DNA from: Plectrocnemia conspersa
Taxonomy: Eukaryota > Arthropoda > Insecta > Trichoptera > Polycentropodidae
Reading direction: 5' to 3'
DNA length: 64,000 bases
Assembly (NCBI GenBank): GCA_009617715.1
Contig: VTFK01000110.1
Location: 1 to 64,000, forward strand
Both the position numbers and the translations under genes were made by a program. The notes under the pieces were generated by a model. The model made no database searches and was not told where the DNA came from. It saw nothing but the letters and a program-made list of their open reading frames with translations. Positions 26,212 to 39,417 of the stretch are shown here, in pieces (the first letter of the stretch is position 1; each line of letters starts with the position of its first letter).

Positions 26212-26282
26212 TTTATTCAAAATCTAGCAAAACATCTACTCCTTTTTAAAAGAGTAGATGTTTTGCTAGATTTTGGAATAAG
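26212..26282. repeat. long near-perfect hairpin
   Basis: Arms 26218-26241 and 26252-26275 are perfectly complementary over 24 bp (CAAAATCTAGCAAAACATCT...) around a 10-base loop. After a one-base bulge, TTATTC/GAATAA extends the stem to 26212/26282. Fragments resembling the arm (GCTTATTCAAAATCTAG, GCTTATTCAAAAAGAGTAGA) occur at 35156 and 29821, so it may derive from a dispersed terminus. Confidence 0.9.
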
Positions 26283-26879
26283 CTCCTTTAAATATATAGA
26301 AATAAAGTCAACAAGAGCAAAGCAAAGATAAATTTCCAACTCATGTTGTGTAATAATCTATGGTTTTATTTAAATACGATAAAGTGTAAACACCAAACTT
26401 AGTAAAAAATATTTAAAAAGTTGTTGTTTGTTTTCAATTATAATTGTAGCATAAACCAATATATATGTAATTTATTTTTAAAAAACACCGTAAGGACGAA
26501 AGGTTTATTATGATTTTTTATTAAATATATATATACTATCTAGAATTTAACTAGAATATATTTTTCTAGTACATCGATCTTTCGTGTCATATGTACATAT
26601 GTACTTGTTTTATTACGCACACGCTTCGAAACAAGATAGTGATGTTGTGGCTAAAACCAATATCAATTTGTGATATACTTTCATTTTATTCTACTCTAAC
26701 ACACATACGAATATATAAAAGTATCAAAGATCCTGTATATATAATAAATTACATTAACACTTGAAATTTTTCAATAGTCACTTCCAGCGCGTAAAAATCA
26801 TAAAAATATCAACACTTATTAACATCACATAATACCCCCAAAAAACCGTTCTCTAAAAGTCATCGAACAAAACGAGTAA

Positions 26880-27320
26880 TAAAAAAGTGCATTTGCTTTT
26901 TTTTTTTCGCCGTTGGGGATCAATCGACGCGTGATAATTGATCACCGAACTATACAAAGTGCCTCAGTGTATTTCTTCATAATGATTTTGGTGCGGACGA
27001 AATATAATAATGAAAACGAGACCTTATGTATGCAGTAGTAGTATGAGCGATTTTTTTATTGACATAAATAAAAGGCACGGTCCGATAAATCGTCATAATA
27101 AGGACACACGCAATTATTCCCGACGGCGATCAATGCGAGTGGTGAAGTGTAAAAACGCGGCGAATTTCACGGATGGGTCGCCAAGTGTTTCTCAGATTTC
27201 AATGGGTGCCCATTCAATTCAATGCTATTTATAATATTCGATGCATATTATTTTCATTATTTTTTATTTCAAAGAATCAGCGCCCCGGAAGTCTTGCAAT
27301 TCGCGACGAAAAGTAACGAT
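26880..27320. promoter_or_regulatory. GC-richer intronic island
   Basis: ATCAATCGACGCGTGATAATTGATC, GGCACGGTCCGATAAATCG and GACGGCGATCAATGCGAGTG-type text. A 74-codon plus frame at 27010-27234 crosses it but has no recognisable domain. Confidence 0.25.
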
Positions 27321-27514
27321 CAATTAGGGACTTATTTGGGAATAACTCTAAAATTCCTTATGACATAACTTAAAAAACCTAATGAAAACCGTTAAATCGT
27401 TAGTATGTACTAGCATTTTTGCGCAAATAATTTCGATCCATTTTGCTTTAAGTAATAGTTTAACTGTTAATAAATTAACATTTTTCGAAATAAGTTTTAA
27501 AGATATTTTTATGG

Positions 27515-27562
27515 CATTGATGAGATCCCATACGTAATTGTACGTATGGGATCTCACCAATG
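27515..27562. repeat. hairpin with a 4-base loop
   Basis: TGAGATCCCATACGTA (27521-27536) is followed by ATTG and its exact complement (27541-27556). CATTG/CAATG extends the stem to 22 bp with one mismatch. It is short for a canonical microRNA precursor. Confidence 0.9.
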
Positions 27563-27784
27563 TGCTTTTTCAGATGATTAATTATATCTAATTAAGGTAA
27601 AAATTGTTTATTTATAAAGGAAAATAAGTGATTTACTACAAAATTAATTTCAAGGATAAGAATAGACAATTAATTTTTAGATATTTTTTATAACAAAGTT
27701 TTTAATTGAAAATAATATTTTTAGGTAATTGCAATTAAATTATATTTACCTAAAGATGTAATAAATCATTATTATGCGAATATT

Positions 27785-27965
27785 ATGTTCGACTTAAATT
27801 ACCCAACTTGATTTTTGTCTCTGAGATTATGAAAAGCTAGGAAAACTTATGTGAGGTAATTGACCGAATTGTAATCATACATCACTAACTCTGATCTCTC
27901 AGATGTGATAGAATTCAGAAAAGGTAGTAGGTTTATGTGTGATTCTGTCAATATATTATTTTTTT
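27785..27965 (-). mobile_element. SINE-like family B, fragment
   Basis: It carries the CTGAGAGATCAGAGTTAGTG and CATAATCTCAGAGACAAAA blocks of the family B body on minus. No recognisable head remains. Confidence 0.45.
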
Positions 27966-28969
27966 AATTTAAATATTAGATATGGGTGCATTTATCTAAA
28001 GGCACATTGATTTGGATACATTTAAATTTATTACATCCATTTTTTTAATGACCAGGTGTTGAGTCACTTATTTTTGTGTATATTGTAGAAAAACCCACAC
28101 TAGTAAATAACTGGTTTAATTTATTTGATACAGTATTCAATTTGTATTGATAGTAGTTGTTGAATATATTTATATTATGTATCATACAATAGCATATCAA
28201 TACTTTCGAGCACTACATATAAATTTACCTTTAGATTAATACTCCGAAATATGAATTGTGTATAAAAATATCAATAAATTATTTTTTATAAATAAATGTA
28301 TACAGCTTATATGTATTTTCCGTTTTTTGTTGTATTATACATAATTCAGGTTAATGACATTTGTTTAAAGTACTTTTCCGTAAGAATTAATAAAAATATT
28401 TTTATCATTATAAAATTACTAGTTAAAGCAATTTAATAGTGATAGAAATAATATGCAACAACTATTAATTTTTCATTAGAAAATTTGCATGAATTGAAAA
28501 ATATATATGGCAAGCAAAAATGTCACAAAGACATTTTTGCTCACTAATTATAAATAATTGTGCAACAATAGGTCTTGAATGAAATCCAATCGTCTTTGAA
28601 AACTAGATTGAACTCTGGATTTCGGAAGTCGCTATTAGCCAGAATTGATGTGAAGAGGGAAGCGGTTGCTTTCTTAATATTCTTAAATGTTTTGTAATGG
28701 TTCGTATAAACTATATTGTGTCATAAAATAGCGATATCAGATAAAAAAATTTTTTTAGGGCTAAAAAAAATAAAAAAAAAAAAACGTTTTGTTTCTTATT
28801 AAATTAGCTAGTCATAAAATAATGATATCAGATGAAATTTTTTTATTAGAAATACTGACGAAAAAAGATTCTGAACGAAAGTGTATTATATGAGTTTATA
28901 TACGCTTGGTTTCATTGGGTGAAATTTTCCTTACTATCCATTTAGACGCGATTGCCAATTTTTTTTTAA

Positions 28970-29270
28970 TACATACATATAATATATTTTCTATGAGCTA
29001 AAGTAGCACATTATTAAAATTTTATATCTAATATGTACGACTTAGCTCGATTTTTAATTAATTATCACGATGGTTATCTATGAGTTGAAAAAATCGAGGT
29101 AAACCGAATCTATGACAATGATCAGAATTACAATAATATAATAATCACTAATTCAGATCTCCCAAATACGATATAATTATAAAAGAAAAACACTAAGGTC
29201 CATATGAGATTTGAGCCCAGATCTTTTAGGACAATAGACAGTGACTTATACCATTTTACTTTTGTGCTGG
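28970..29270 (-). mobile_element. SINE-like family B, minus-strand copy
   Basis: On the minus strand it has GGGCTCAAATCTCATATGGACC (B-box region, 29224-29200), then the body with AGATCTGAATTAGTGAT, CGATTTTTTCAACTCATAG and the AGCTCATAGAAAATAT tail. Part of the flank reads as AT-rich filler. Confidence 0.55.
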
Positions 29271-30339
29271 AATTGCATTTATCGTTTTTTTTATTTGAAT
29301 ATTAGTGTAATCTTCAACGTTTAAACACGTGGAGATTTAAAAACTCAACACTTTTGTCATTCTGTATTTAACATTCTACGTTTATCATTGTAATACAATT
29401 GTATTTGTATTTGTTTACATTCAAAATGCACTTGTCAGAATAACAATGGCTCGTAAATACTGGCATTTAATTTACTGCGATTTTATCGCGTATTGCTACA
29501 AGTTTTTTTCTCACGGTCAAAGCGTCAAGCGCTTTATATTATGCTTGAATGATGATCGTCATAATAAAATATTGCAAGAGAAATAATAAAAAGCAACACC
29601 TAATTAAAATTTTGAAGGTTTTAAAATAACTATAAATTAGCTGCATATTTTATCGCAATATTCGCACGTCATATACCGTACGTCTCAATGCAACTATATT
29701 CGATTCAGAAATTACAATCAGTGAAGCATTATTTCTTATGTCAATATTTAAATATAAGAAAGAGTATTATTTAAAAAAAAATATCAGTATAATATCGAAA
29801 TAGTTTAAATGTATTTGATGGGCTTATTCAAAAAGAGTAGATTAGTGAAATTCATTTATAAATACTGCCTACTGACTGTGATTTCTGAATAATCAAATTT
29901 TGCTTATTTGTATTTTAGCTAAGAAATCTTATTATATTTATTAGTGGTATAAGTTCATCGTATTGATCATACTTATACCATTTGTGCTATATTAAAAAGG
30001 GTATTAGTAATTTACTACATGTCACTTAACTTTCAAGGAGCAACTAAGAGAACCAAATATATTTAAAAATAATATTGCAGACATTGAGATATTGTCTTGT
30101 ATAATTTCATAAGTCACAGTACATTGTATTTTAATTTTGAAGCAGAGATTCAAATGTATTGATATGTCAATCTAAACAATGCTTGGATTAAAATGTAAAC
30201 ATGGTCGTATCGAATTATGGCGTCATAACACAATTTATTTATAATACTTAATGTCCACAATGATTCCTATTTATTATTATTATCAAATTTGACATAATAA
30301 TAAATATGATCTGATAAGAAAAAAAAACATAATTCGACA

Positions 30340-30620
30340 TCCGACAAACACAAAATGATGTGTCGCATAGAGGGCCTTTATTATAAGAGCGGTTGTCGCG
30401 TTGATAATATAATATAATTATTACGAGTGACTTTTATGCGTTCAGGGCCGCAACAAATATCCGAGGGGAATCCCATTACGGTGCAATGGATTTAGTGTGA
30501 AATTATGTTAAAATCCCGGCACGCTCTGATAATGGTGTACATAACAATGCAACGAAACGCACCCTTGTCCTTGGCGTCGCGAATCGCTTTTTCGCGCTTT
30601 CGTGAACACGCACTAATATT
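30340..30620. promoter_or_regulatory. GC-richer intronic island
   Basis: Includes GAGCGGTTGTCGCGTTGATA, TTCAGGGCCGCAACAAATAT and CTTGGCGTCGCGAATCGC. The adjoining open plus frame runs into poly-K AT-rich DNA, so it is not a gene. Confidence 0.25.
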
Positions 30621-31089
30621 TAACGTTTTATGTCTTTATTATTATATTTTTAGAATTATGACACTTGATAAAAATAATAAAAAAAAAATGCATGAAAGAT
30701 TTACTCAATTAAAATATTTTTTATATAATATTTTGAAATTATTTTTGCGAAAATTTGCAACATTTTTCCTTTTTTCTAAATGCATATTTATTTATTTTTT
30801 TAAATTAATTAAAACTTTAGTAAGCTAACAAGTTACCCAAATGCACATTACAATTTTATTAAAAAATCAATACATAGTATTATTATAATACATAAAAAAT
30901 ATTACACGGTAGCTGACATTAAATAGAGCAGTGTGCAATGAAAGCGTATTAAGGCGCGGGATGGTTTTAGATATTTTTAATTTAAGGGAACGTTTAGTGT
31001 ACGGGAAGTTTTAGTGCATTCAGGGTTGTGAATATCCCATCGCGAATATGCCAACGCTCCCTGATAATGCAAGAACAGGCTTATTATGA

Positions 31090-31605
31090 AGGTGCCTTTT
31101 CAAGGAGCCATATCCTGATTACTTAGAGGCCACTGCCACTGAGATCTTAAGAATAATCTTCTTGATGGCGATCGAGAAAATGGCACAGTATGGTACTTTT
31201 TGACACTAAATGGCAAACAGCCCATCTTCATAGAGTATCTAAATCGCTTTGTAAAAAAAATAATCTGATGAGGAATTACATTTTTGGTTTTTTTGACACT
31301 AAAGGGCAAACGGTTGACAGAAGCCCATCTTCATAGAGTATCTAAATCGCTTCGTAAAAAGTTGGAGGAATGCATTTTAACAATTTAAAATCATCTGCAT
31401 ACAAAAAAAAAATACAGCCTACGATGCTTAAAAAACTCAATAGCTGAGTTAAAGAGCAACTAAGGGCAGACAATTTTTTTAATAACAAAAAAAAACAAAC
31501 CTTGTCGAAGGCTTTCTAAAATCCATATAAACGACGTCTTCTTGAATTCCGCATTGAGATATTTTGTCACCGTTTTGATGAAAGACTAAAGCTTATTAAC
31601 AGCGA
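31090..31605 (-). pseudogene. LINE reverse transcriptase remnant with an internal duplication
   Basis: On the minus strand DVVYMDFRK-AFDK (motif A, 31538-31512, with a one-base frameshift) is followed by YADDFKLLK (motif C, from 31402), then LPFSVKKxHTVPFSRSPSRR, typical of the segment after YADD in Jockey/I-type LINEs. Motif B between them is missing. The post-YADD segment is present twice (31197-31257 and 31291-31360). The longest open piece runs 31309-31100. Stops elsewhere show it is non-functional. Confidence 0.7.
31197..31360. repeat. direct duplication inside the LINE remnant
   Basis: Two copies (31197-31257 and 31291-31360) share TTTTGACACTAAA-GGCAAAC and CCCATCTTCATAGAGTATCT plus AAATCGCTT-GTAAAAA. 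The second has a 10-base insertion, GGTTGACAGA. Offset is about 100 bp. The duplication happened after, or during, loss of the element. Confidence 0.75.
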
Positions 31606-33176
31606 AATGGACAAAACGAAACCAAGTATATATATTTCAAAATAACACAAATTAAAAATACATTTGTGGTTTTTTATTGCTAACTATATTTTACAATATA
31701 TGAGTTCTTATTATGATATAAGTTTACAAGCAAAATCAAAACTAAAATATTCAGACTGAAATGAGAAAATTTATAGTACAAGTTCATAAATATTTAGTAT
31801 AGTATTAAGGTAAATTAAATATTATGAATTAATTATATTCATAGAATTTCCTGTCAAGTTTATACATAATGGTTAATTTAAAACTAAATGCCAGAAACAG
31901 ATTTAGTATTTTTGGAAAATTATTTACGTACAATTAAAAAACATCCAATATAAAAATAATTTTAATTTTTCACATATATATACTTTATTATACAATGTAT
32001 GAAGAGCCATCCTACTGGCATTTAAGCCATAAAATTAATATCTCTTATCCTTCCACGTTGAACAACAATTCGTTGCCATCTTACACTCACGATTGATGCG
32101 TTAAACAGCGAGTGACAATCTAACATCCTTTAATTATAATATAAGTTAAATAGCAGATTAAGAAAAATATATTTAAAATATTTGTTCTTACTCTAATATC
32201 ATTTGAGCCAGCTGAATTGGTAAATTTCTAATGATATCGAATTTTGCCGTTTTTATTTCGTTGTTGTATTTAATTCCAGAACGATTGTGCATCTTAAAAT
32301 TTTTTGAGCTAATAATTAGCGTTTAAAATCCTAAATGTCACTCACTAACTAAAATATAGATAATGCATCTTTTTATATACATGCGTCGATAATCATATTT
32401 CAATAAAATCAATATTTATTCAAGATAATATAGATTACTTAATATATTTAAACTAGATACAGATATTCCCATTTAACGCATCTTATTTGATTGGTGAGTA
32501 AGAAGTGCTATTGCATCATTTGATCATTTTATTGTGTCTTTTGTAATGATTTTTGGACCAATACGAATTTTCGCTGTATTTAATAAAAAAAATATATTTA
32601 TAATTTGGAAAAGATTGAGCTGTGGTTATTTTAAAAACAGCTGCAAAAAAATAATAATTCACTTACTCAACGACTATGTTATATAAGCTGCGAAGAGTTA
32701 ACGTAAACCTAAATTATAGCTAGGAAGCACGTAAAAGGTTTTGTATTTTTTTCCTCTTAAATTATAATAACAAACGTTTTGTTATACATTACTTTTTAAT
32801 GAACTTAGCTAATAACTAATTGAGAGCAAGAAAATGTATATAACCTTATTAAAAAAAAAGACAAGCAGCACCTTCATATGGATATTTTAAAATAAAATCC
32901 CATCAGAATCCACTCGAGATTTCATTTCGATTTCGATGATCACTTAAGATTTATTATTTTACTTAAGCAGTCATTCAAAGTTAAATCAAACATTTATTTA
33001 TTTATTTTAATTAACCACCATCGCGGGTGATTTATTATTTCTTCTCGTAAATTGTTTCTCGATAAAAATGCCAAATCAAGAATTCTCATTTTTTAATTTC
33101 TCAAGAGCCTTTTTTTTGTTAAAAAAATTGTGCGAACATTTTTAAATGATTGTAAAACGCTACATTTTTTATACTA

Positions 33177-33530
33177 CTGCATAAGAAAGGGTGTATCCGT
33201 GCCAGATGTTTGAAAATATGCTCCTAATAGAGGTCGGAAGTATTTGAATGGAAAAAACGTTGACGATTTTCTCAACTACTCTAACTGTCAATAACCGTAA
33301 ATTTGCTTTGGAAATGTAAGAACTGCATTAACAATCAGATAATAAAAATGCTTCGCGTGGGAATCGGTAGATTGCAAAAATATATGGGGGCTTTCCAAAG
33401 TGTTACGCTATAAAATATGCTTATCGCAAACTGAGTTTTTTACTTTATCTTGTTAGAAATATTATATTAAAAATGTAAAGTAGCAACAGTTTTTATGGAC
33501 AATTTACTTTTTCTACACTTTGGGTATAAA
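33177..33530 (-). repeat. dispersed family C, copy 1
   Basis: It is the reverse complement of 39910-40325: TGCATAAGAAAGGGTG/TATCCGTGCCA, GATTTTCTCAAC, AATCAGATAATAA, CGCGTGGGAATC and ATGGGGGCTTTCC match in order. Coding potential not evident. Confidence 0.6.
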
Positions 33531-33589
33531 AATAGGTGGTATAAAAATATAATATTTGCGTCCAAATCATGTTCTTACTGAAGTTTGTT

Positions 33590-33960
33590 CTCAAGCTAGA
33601 ACGTTTTCACTGAATTCATATGAATATTCAGATGGTAAACAAAATCGAAAAAATTAGATCAAATGCCATTTTATAAATGACAAAACAATAAATTGCTTAT
33701 AGATAATCTAAATCAGTATTAAAAGAGAGAAAGAGAGAGAGCCTGCAAAGAGAAATTGCAATTATAAAAAATTTAAATCATTGGCATACAAAATAAAATT
33801 GAAATTCGTAACTGCTGTATAAAAGCAGTGCCTAAATTGGATCCCTGAGGAACACACTAAAGAAAAACATATCGTATAAATTATTTTTTTAAATATTCGT
33901 GTGAGCTGTCTGTCAGATTATAAAATAACAAGTTATCTATTAATTAAAATGTTTCAATCC
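33590..33960 (-). pseudogene. LINE reverse transcriptase remnant (VPQGSNLG / YAND)
   Basis: On minus, YLTDRQLTRIF precedes CVPQGSNLGTAF (about 33860-33825). A frameshift then leads to FILYANDLNFL, the motif C region with ADD changed to AND. SYLTxRxQ...GVPQGSxLGPxLF...LYADDLK is the order in CR1/Jockey-type reverse transcriptases. Further 3' sequence down to about 33590 is only faintly similar. This is a different copy from 31090-31605. Confidence 0.6.
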
Positions 33961-34063
33961 GTAAATCCTTGTCCGATGATGGACTAAGATCAATATCATA
34001 CAACAGTTAAATTTTGATGAATTTCAAAAATTGTTGTATATTCTTCACATGAATTATATGCTA

Positions 34064-34903
34064 GAGTACGCTCGGGATAAGGATTCCGGTTTGTTCGTTG
34101 TGCGTAAACTGTGTGGCTCAAAACAATTTCGCTCAGAATATTTAATTTTTTTATTTTAAAAGAAAATATATGTTTATTTAACATATCTGAGCTACGTTGG
34201 AAATTTCAACGGACAATTAAAAATATATTATATAATCGAAGAAACCAGACATTGGTGTCATTAATTAAATATTTGCAAAATTCAAAATCTTTCACTAGTC
34301 AAAATACTAATGAAGTCTTTAGCTATTCTTCAAAAGCAAAAAGATATAAAATGGGTAAAGAAATTATTTGCAGATTGTTTAATGGCTCAATGACTCTATT
34401 AAATCATTAGAATCCATTTAATAAATTTTTAAAAATATCATTGTCGCAACGGTAAGAATAATAACTTTTTTAAGCCTTACAGAGAATAGTGTGAAAAAAC
34501 CAACAACGTACGGATTAATGGAAAAAGAATTAAAATATTGTAATCCACGGGTAAGAGAACGAATAACTTACAGTGTATATTTGAAGCATTGATATCAATT
34601 AGCCCAGATATAAAATTTTGTTTTTAAAATTTAATTATTAAAAAAAACAATGGCACGAGTTTAGTTTGGGATAGTGGGCATATTAAACCAATATCAACAC
34701 AAAATTATTTAAAATAAATCACTAGAGAAGATCGAACTTCTGTGCCACACTGCACTTTAATGACGAATACCAGCGTTGACGAATCAGCGACTGTCTTTAA
34801 AAGAGAAAGCGAAACAACGAAGTACACGCTAAATCGCTTCTCCCTCTCATATACATGTACACGCATACAATAACAAACCGGCATCCTTATCCCGAGCGTA
34901 CTA
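34064..34903. mobile_element. TA-flanked non-autonomous TIR element, copy 3
   Basis: This 840-bp copy is flanked by TA at 34062-34063 and 34904-34905. It is collinear with the copies at 1298 and 12840 but has lost much of the internal CAGATATGCCC/GGGCATATCTG inverted pair (near 34600-34690). All three copies lie in the same orientation. Confidence 0.8.
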
Positions 34904-34984
34904 TACGCGTCCTTTATTCAGCAAATATACTCACAAATGTCAGATTATGGTAATCGAATGAAAATTTTCTAGTTATTGAGTAAA

Positions 34985-35270
34985 TGGACAATTGTGTCGA
35001 GGCGCATCCGACCGGGAAGATGGCTCAATGGTTTCGGTTAAATGTCCCGTTTTAATAGCGCCTCATTTGCACACCGTCCCCGGTTGTTGCCCGTTGACAA
35101 ACGACCCATGGCACCGCATCTGTTGCCCAGATACATCATTTAAATTCAAATGTGCTTATTCAAAATCTAGAGGGGTAGTTTTATCCGAGTCGCGGGGGTA
35201 TTTAACTTCGTCGCCCGTGTCAACAGCGACAATTATTGACGCCAGTTAACAGCCCCGTGTATGACACCAT
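34985..35270. promoter_or_regulatory. GC-richer intronic island
   Basis: It starts 80 bp beyond the third TA-flanked element. Contains GAGGCGCATCCGACCGGGAA, CCGTCCCCGGTTGTTGCCCG and GAGTCGCGGGGGTAT. An 85-codon plus frame is open but anonymous. Confidence 0.25.
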
Positions 35271-36099
35271 TAGATTATGATATCGTCATGTATACGAATG
35301 CATCTCAAATATTTGAGAACAAATATGATGCATAACATAATAATTACAACGTAATGATTATTTTTCAGATAAAAAGCCATTAAAGTATATTTGTTATTGG
35401 TAAGACATGAGATGTGCTTAGATATTTTGGGTTACATAGATTGTAATTTGGTTTAAAATTAATACAAATGACACTTAATATTATTATTTTTGAAAAGCAA
35501 TCAGTCGGCGAATAATTACATAATAAATTTAAGGCGTAGTAATTTTCTCTAAAATTCACAATTTTAGCGTTTATTTTTCAGTATATGAATTTAATCATCT
35601 ATCGCAAATGTGTCTACTAATTATTAGCAAAAGTTGCTTTAAGTGATCAACAGTCAAATAATGAATTATGATTTTAAGTAACAACTATAGTCAGAAATCA
35701 GAAATCACAATTATTGGGCAGCAGCATTTATTTATTTATAATTATTCATCTTCATATGGGTTAAGATTCTGTTAATAAAAAAAGTAGATATCCCTATCAA
35801 AATTATTCAAAATAAAGTACATATAACTAGAATGAAAAATAACCGATATTTTAAGATACTATTCATATAGAAAACCGAATTCTAGCAGATCTCTCGAAAA
35901 TAATATGAGAATAAATCGCAAATATATTGACAAAACCATTAGTTAGATTTTAACCGATAATATTTAATATTTGAGAATCTCACATCGTACATTAATTATC
36001 ACGTGTCTAACACTCGACTAACAAAACCGTTTATTTACTAGATTGAGTGTTAGCCATGAATTTATGCGTTCACATCACTAAATATTTTAAATATGGGCT

Positions 36100-36790
36100 A
36101 CATAAATATCCAGTTATTGTTGTTAAGCTCGCGAGGGGTAGAAACGGACCATTTATCAAAATCGCAGGACCCCAAAACACATCTCTGTCACCTTTGTGAA
36201 TACATAATTTCTGACCCCTCTCTCATTCATTCTGTGATTTTTCCGGGAAACTTTGGGAAATTATTTTCGGCAAATGTTTATTCCGATATCGACACCATAA
36301 AATTCCAAATGACGTCAGAGCAACCCTCAATGTGCAGGGGAAGAGTTTATTTATTTATTTGGCCACACAGTTGGCCGCCGTTAGATCACACTTAATGTCC
36401 TCGACTTCTACCCCCAATGACATATATATCGGGGGTTGTATAAGGGTGGACCCGACAGAAGCTTCCAACGATATCGAACTTTGTGTTTGTAATAAACGAA
36501 ATGACCAAAAAGTAAATTAATTTAATATCTTAAATCGAAAATTTAATTTAAATTAAAAAATATAGTTTCACTGAGACTCTTTGTGTATTTTCATATACTT
36601 GTTTTATATATATTAAGTAATAAAATGTGACCTAGAACTTGACCATCCCTGATACGGAAGGACGCAGGCTAAAGGCATTTGTCACAGTTTCCTTTTGTTT
36701 CGCGCTTGGATAGAGGCGATGTTATATGTGAGGTTTATACGTCAGATATATACTGCTCTCTTTATATGCGTAGACTAAATACATATCTTT
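36100..36790. promoter_or_regulatory. pair of GC-richer islands
   Basis: 36100-36480 (CTCGCGAGGGGTAGAAACGG, TTGGCCGCCGTTAGATC, ATCGGGGGTTGTATAAGGG) and 36640-36760 (ACGGAAGGACGCAGGC). Two small overlapping plus frames in the first have no known match. Confidence 0.25.
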
Positions 36791-38289
36791 GTAGTACGAT
36801 AATACCGTTTTTTTTTACAAAAAATATTAGAAATTTATGATTTAAACTAATTTTTAACACAATAAAACTATATTTGATAAATGTGTATTGATAAGGTACA
36901 TTTTTACCTTTACCATTCGGTTCAATTGATTTTTATTCCCGTCTGGTACTTATTATGGGAATACTTAGAATAACGTATATAAGCTAAATTTAGTCAAGTA
37001 TTGCGATAATAAATAATAATAAATAAATAAAGGCTGAATATTCCGACGCAATAAAAAAAATATAACTAAACGTGTAACTTATTCACATGAGATTTTAAAT
37101 TAAATGTTTGTTCATTAAAAAAATATTTGCAATAAATTTTCTAGCACAAAACCTACATAATCTAAATATTTTTATTATAATTTTCCTTATAAGAACAGGG
37201 GAAATAATTTTAATATCATATATTATTTATTATCTTAGTAGCTCAGTGTTACTGTATAATATTTATAAATAATTTCTATTATATATTATGTACAGTGATT
37301 ATCATTGTGGTACACATATATGATATGTATTATGTAAGCATTTAAATTCTATACAGTGCTCTATTTTTTTATAATACATACTCATCGTTGTAAGTTAAAG
37401 TACAGTACTGAATAAAATATATCAAAAAATCGTATTATTTATGGATCAACGAAGCCATTAAAAAAATATAATCACCAAAGATTATGCATTATTTGAAATA
37501 CTATGTGTTTAATTCTCACAAGATTTTTTTATATCCTTCGTATACAGGTCCTAAACTGAACACTTTCAATGATGCTTTTATCCTAAAAATAAACTGTATA
37601 ACAAAGTTTTCCTCTCAATGTATAATTTTACTTGAAAAAAAAATTACAAGCCAGGACAATTACAACCGCTTAAAAAATATACCACAGAATTGAATTTATC
37701 GTAAATTCTTAATGTATAAACAATACATCAAAATAAGACTAACTTAAAGTTTTTCTATTGCATATCAAAAGCAATACCTCAATATACTTATTTAAATAAG
37801 GATTGTTTCTGATACCGAAAGCTATCGTTATTAAAATTAATATAAGTGCTATTCAAAACATTTGTGAATATGTGAATATTTTTTTTAATTTAATACCTAT
37901 ATTTGGTTATTTTTTAAATTTAAGTCAGTCGTGCTGTTGATACCTAAGTAGTATATGTATATGCATATGTATATTTTTTAAGCATATATGAACTCTATAT
38001 ATTTAAAAAAAAAATTGGGCCCCAAAATTTGCGTTAGCAGATATTTACCAAGTGATCAATTTATACAAAATTTAATGTTATAATAATTTCTTTAAAAACA
38101 TTCAGCAGCCATGGTCACTAAAAAAAATGTGAAGTGGTAAGTGATTCAATAGATTTCTTGCTTTCATTGAAAAAGACGACAATTATTTAGGATTTATATT
38201 TTATATTTATAACTGCAGTTCAATTGGTTGATACTTAAAAAAGCTTTTGAATATTTCGATAAATTTATTTTATCACATTTTTTAATAAA

Positions 38290-39230
38290 CACGAATTTTC
38301 CAAAATAATTTACGTGCAGAGAATAATCGAAATCAGTTAGGCATTTCTATATATAAGTACTCACATCTAAATCTTACTTAAAATAAACAATTTTTTTTAG
38401 ATATTCCCAAAAAATTTAATTAAAAATGAATATTTAAGCAAATTTTAGAAATATTTTTAACGTACTTACGCAAAAAATATGTTTAATGATATATCAATGT
38501 AATTTGTTCCATTTTTTAAATAAATAAATATTTAATTATTAGTAGAAATGATAAAATAGCGGGTAATATGAATTAAATTATCTAGAAATAAAATTTTAAA
38601 TATATTTATATTTATTATACAAAATAATGATTTTTTCCTAGAAATCAAAAACTTTCTTTGTAAGAAAAACTAATGCCATGACATTTTCCTAATATAAATT
38701 ACTGATAAAAATTTTATTGCGAAAGATATAAGATAATTTCTAAGGGCTTCAAAAAATGCATTTTTTTTAGATATAACATATATCAAAAATAATTTAAATT
38801 TTAGTAAAAAACAAAAGCTTTTAATTTATGTTTAAGAATTTTTTACATTAAAAAATATATATTCAAGCTCAATCTAAATAAATAATGTAAACTTTAAATA
38901 ATTAGAAGAAATGTTAAAATGGCGTATAATATAAATTAAATAACCTAGAAATTAAGGTTTCAAATGGATTTATATTATTTATTGTACAAGTTTATTGCTT
39001 TTTTTTAGATTTTCCAAAATATTTCATTTCATTTGATGCTATGATTTTTTTCATCAAATGATTTAATTCAATAATTACAGATCATAATGAGAAAAATATA
39101 AAGCAAATACAACAGGGTTCAAAAATGCTTTTTTAGACAGAATGTAATTAAGTAAAAAATAATATTAAAATTTGGTTAAAGAAATAGCGCTTAACGTTTA
39201 ACATTCATATCAACAGAAAAACTATTTTTA
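38290..39230 (+). repeat. divergent tandem repeat, period about 360 bp
   Basis: Blocks recur at about 360-bp spacing: AATTAT-AGTAGAAATG-TAAAATGGCG-ATAATA-AAATTAAATTA at 38540 and 38896, and TTCAAAAAATGCATTTTTTT-AGA at 38747 and 39119. Units are strongly diverged. The same block (GTTATAATATAAATTAAATA) also occurs near 59325. Confidence 0.5.
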
Positions 39231-39417
39231 ATACAGATACATATAAATAATAAAATCTTGGACTTGAATATAGAAATCCGAGGACTTCAAATTGTCAAAA
39301 GTAATGTTTCAATTAGTACCCCGGTATTATATTTTATATACACAAAAATACTGCGTACTGTTGAAACCGGTTTTAATAAGAGTTATTTAGGTTTTATTTA
39401 ATTTTTATATATTTTAA

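Noticed and set aside
30505..30828. 107-codon plus frame
   Set aside because: Starts in a GC-richer island and ends in lysine/phenylalanine runs produced by AT-rich DNA; no domain.
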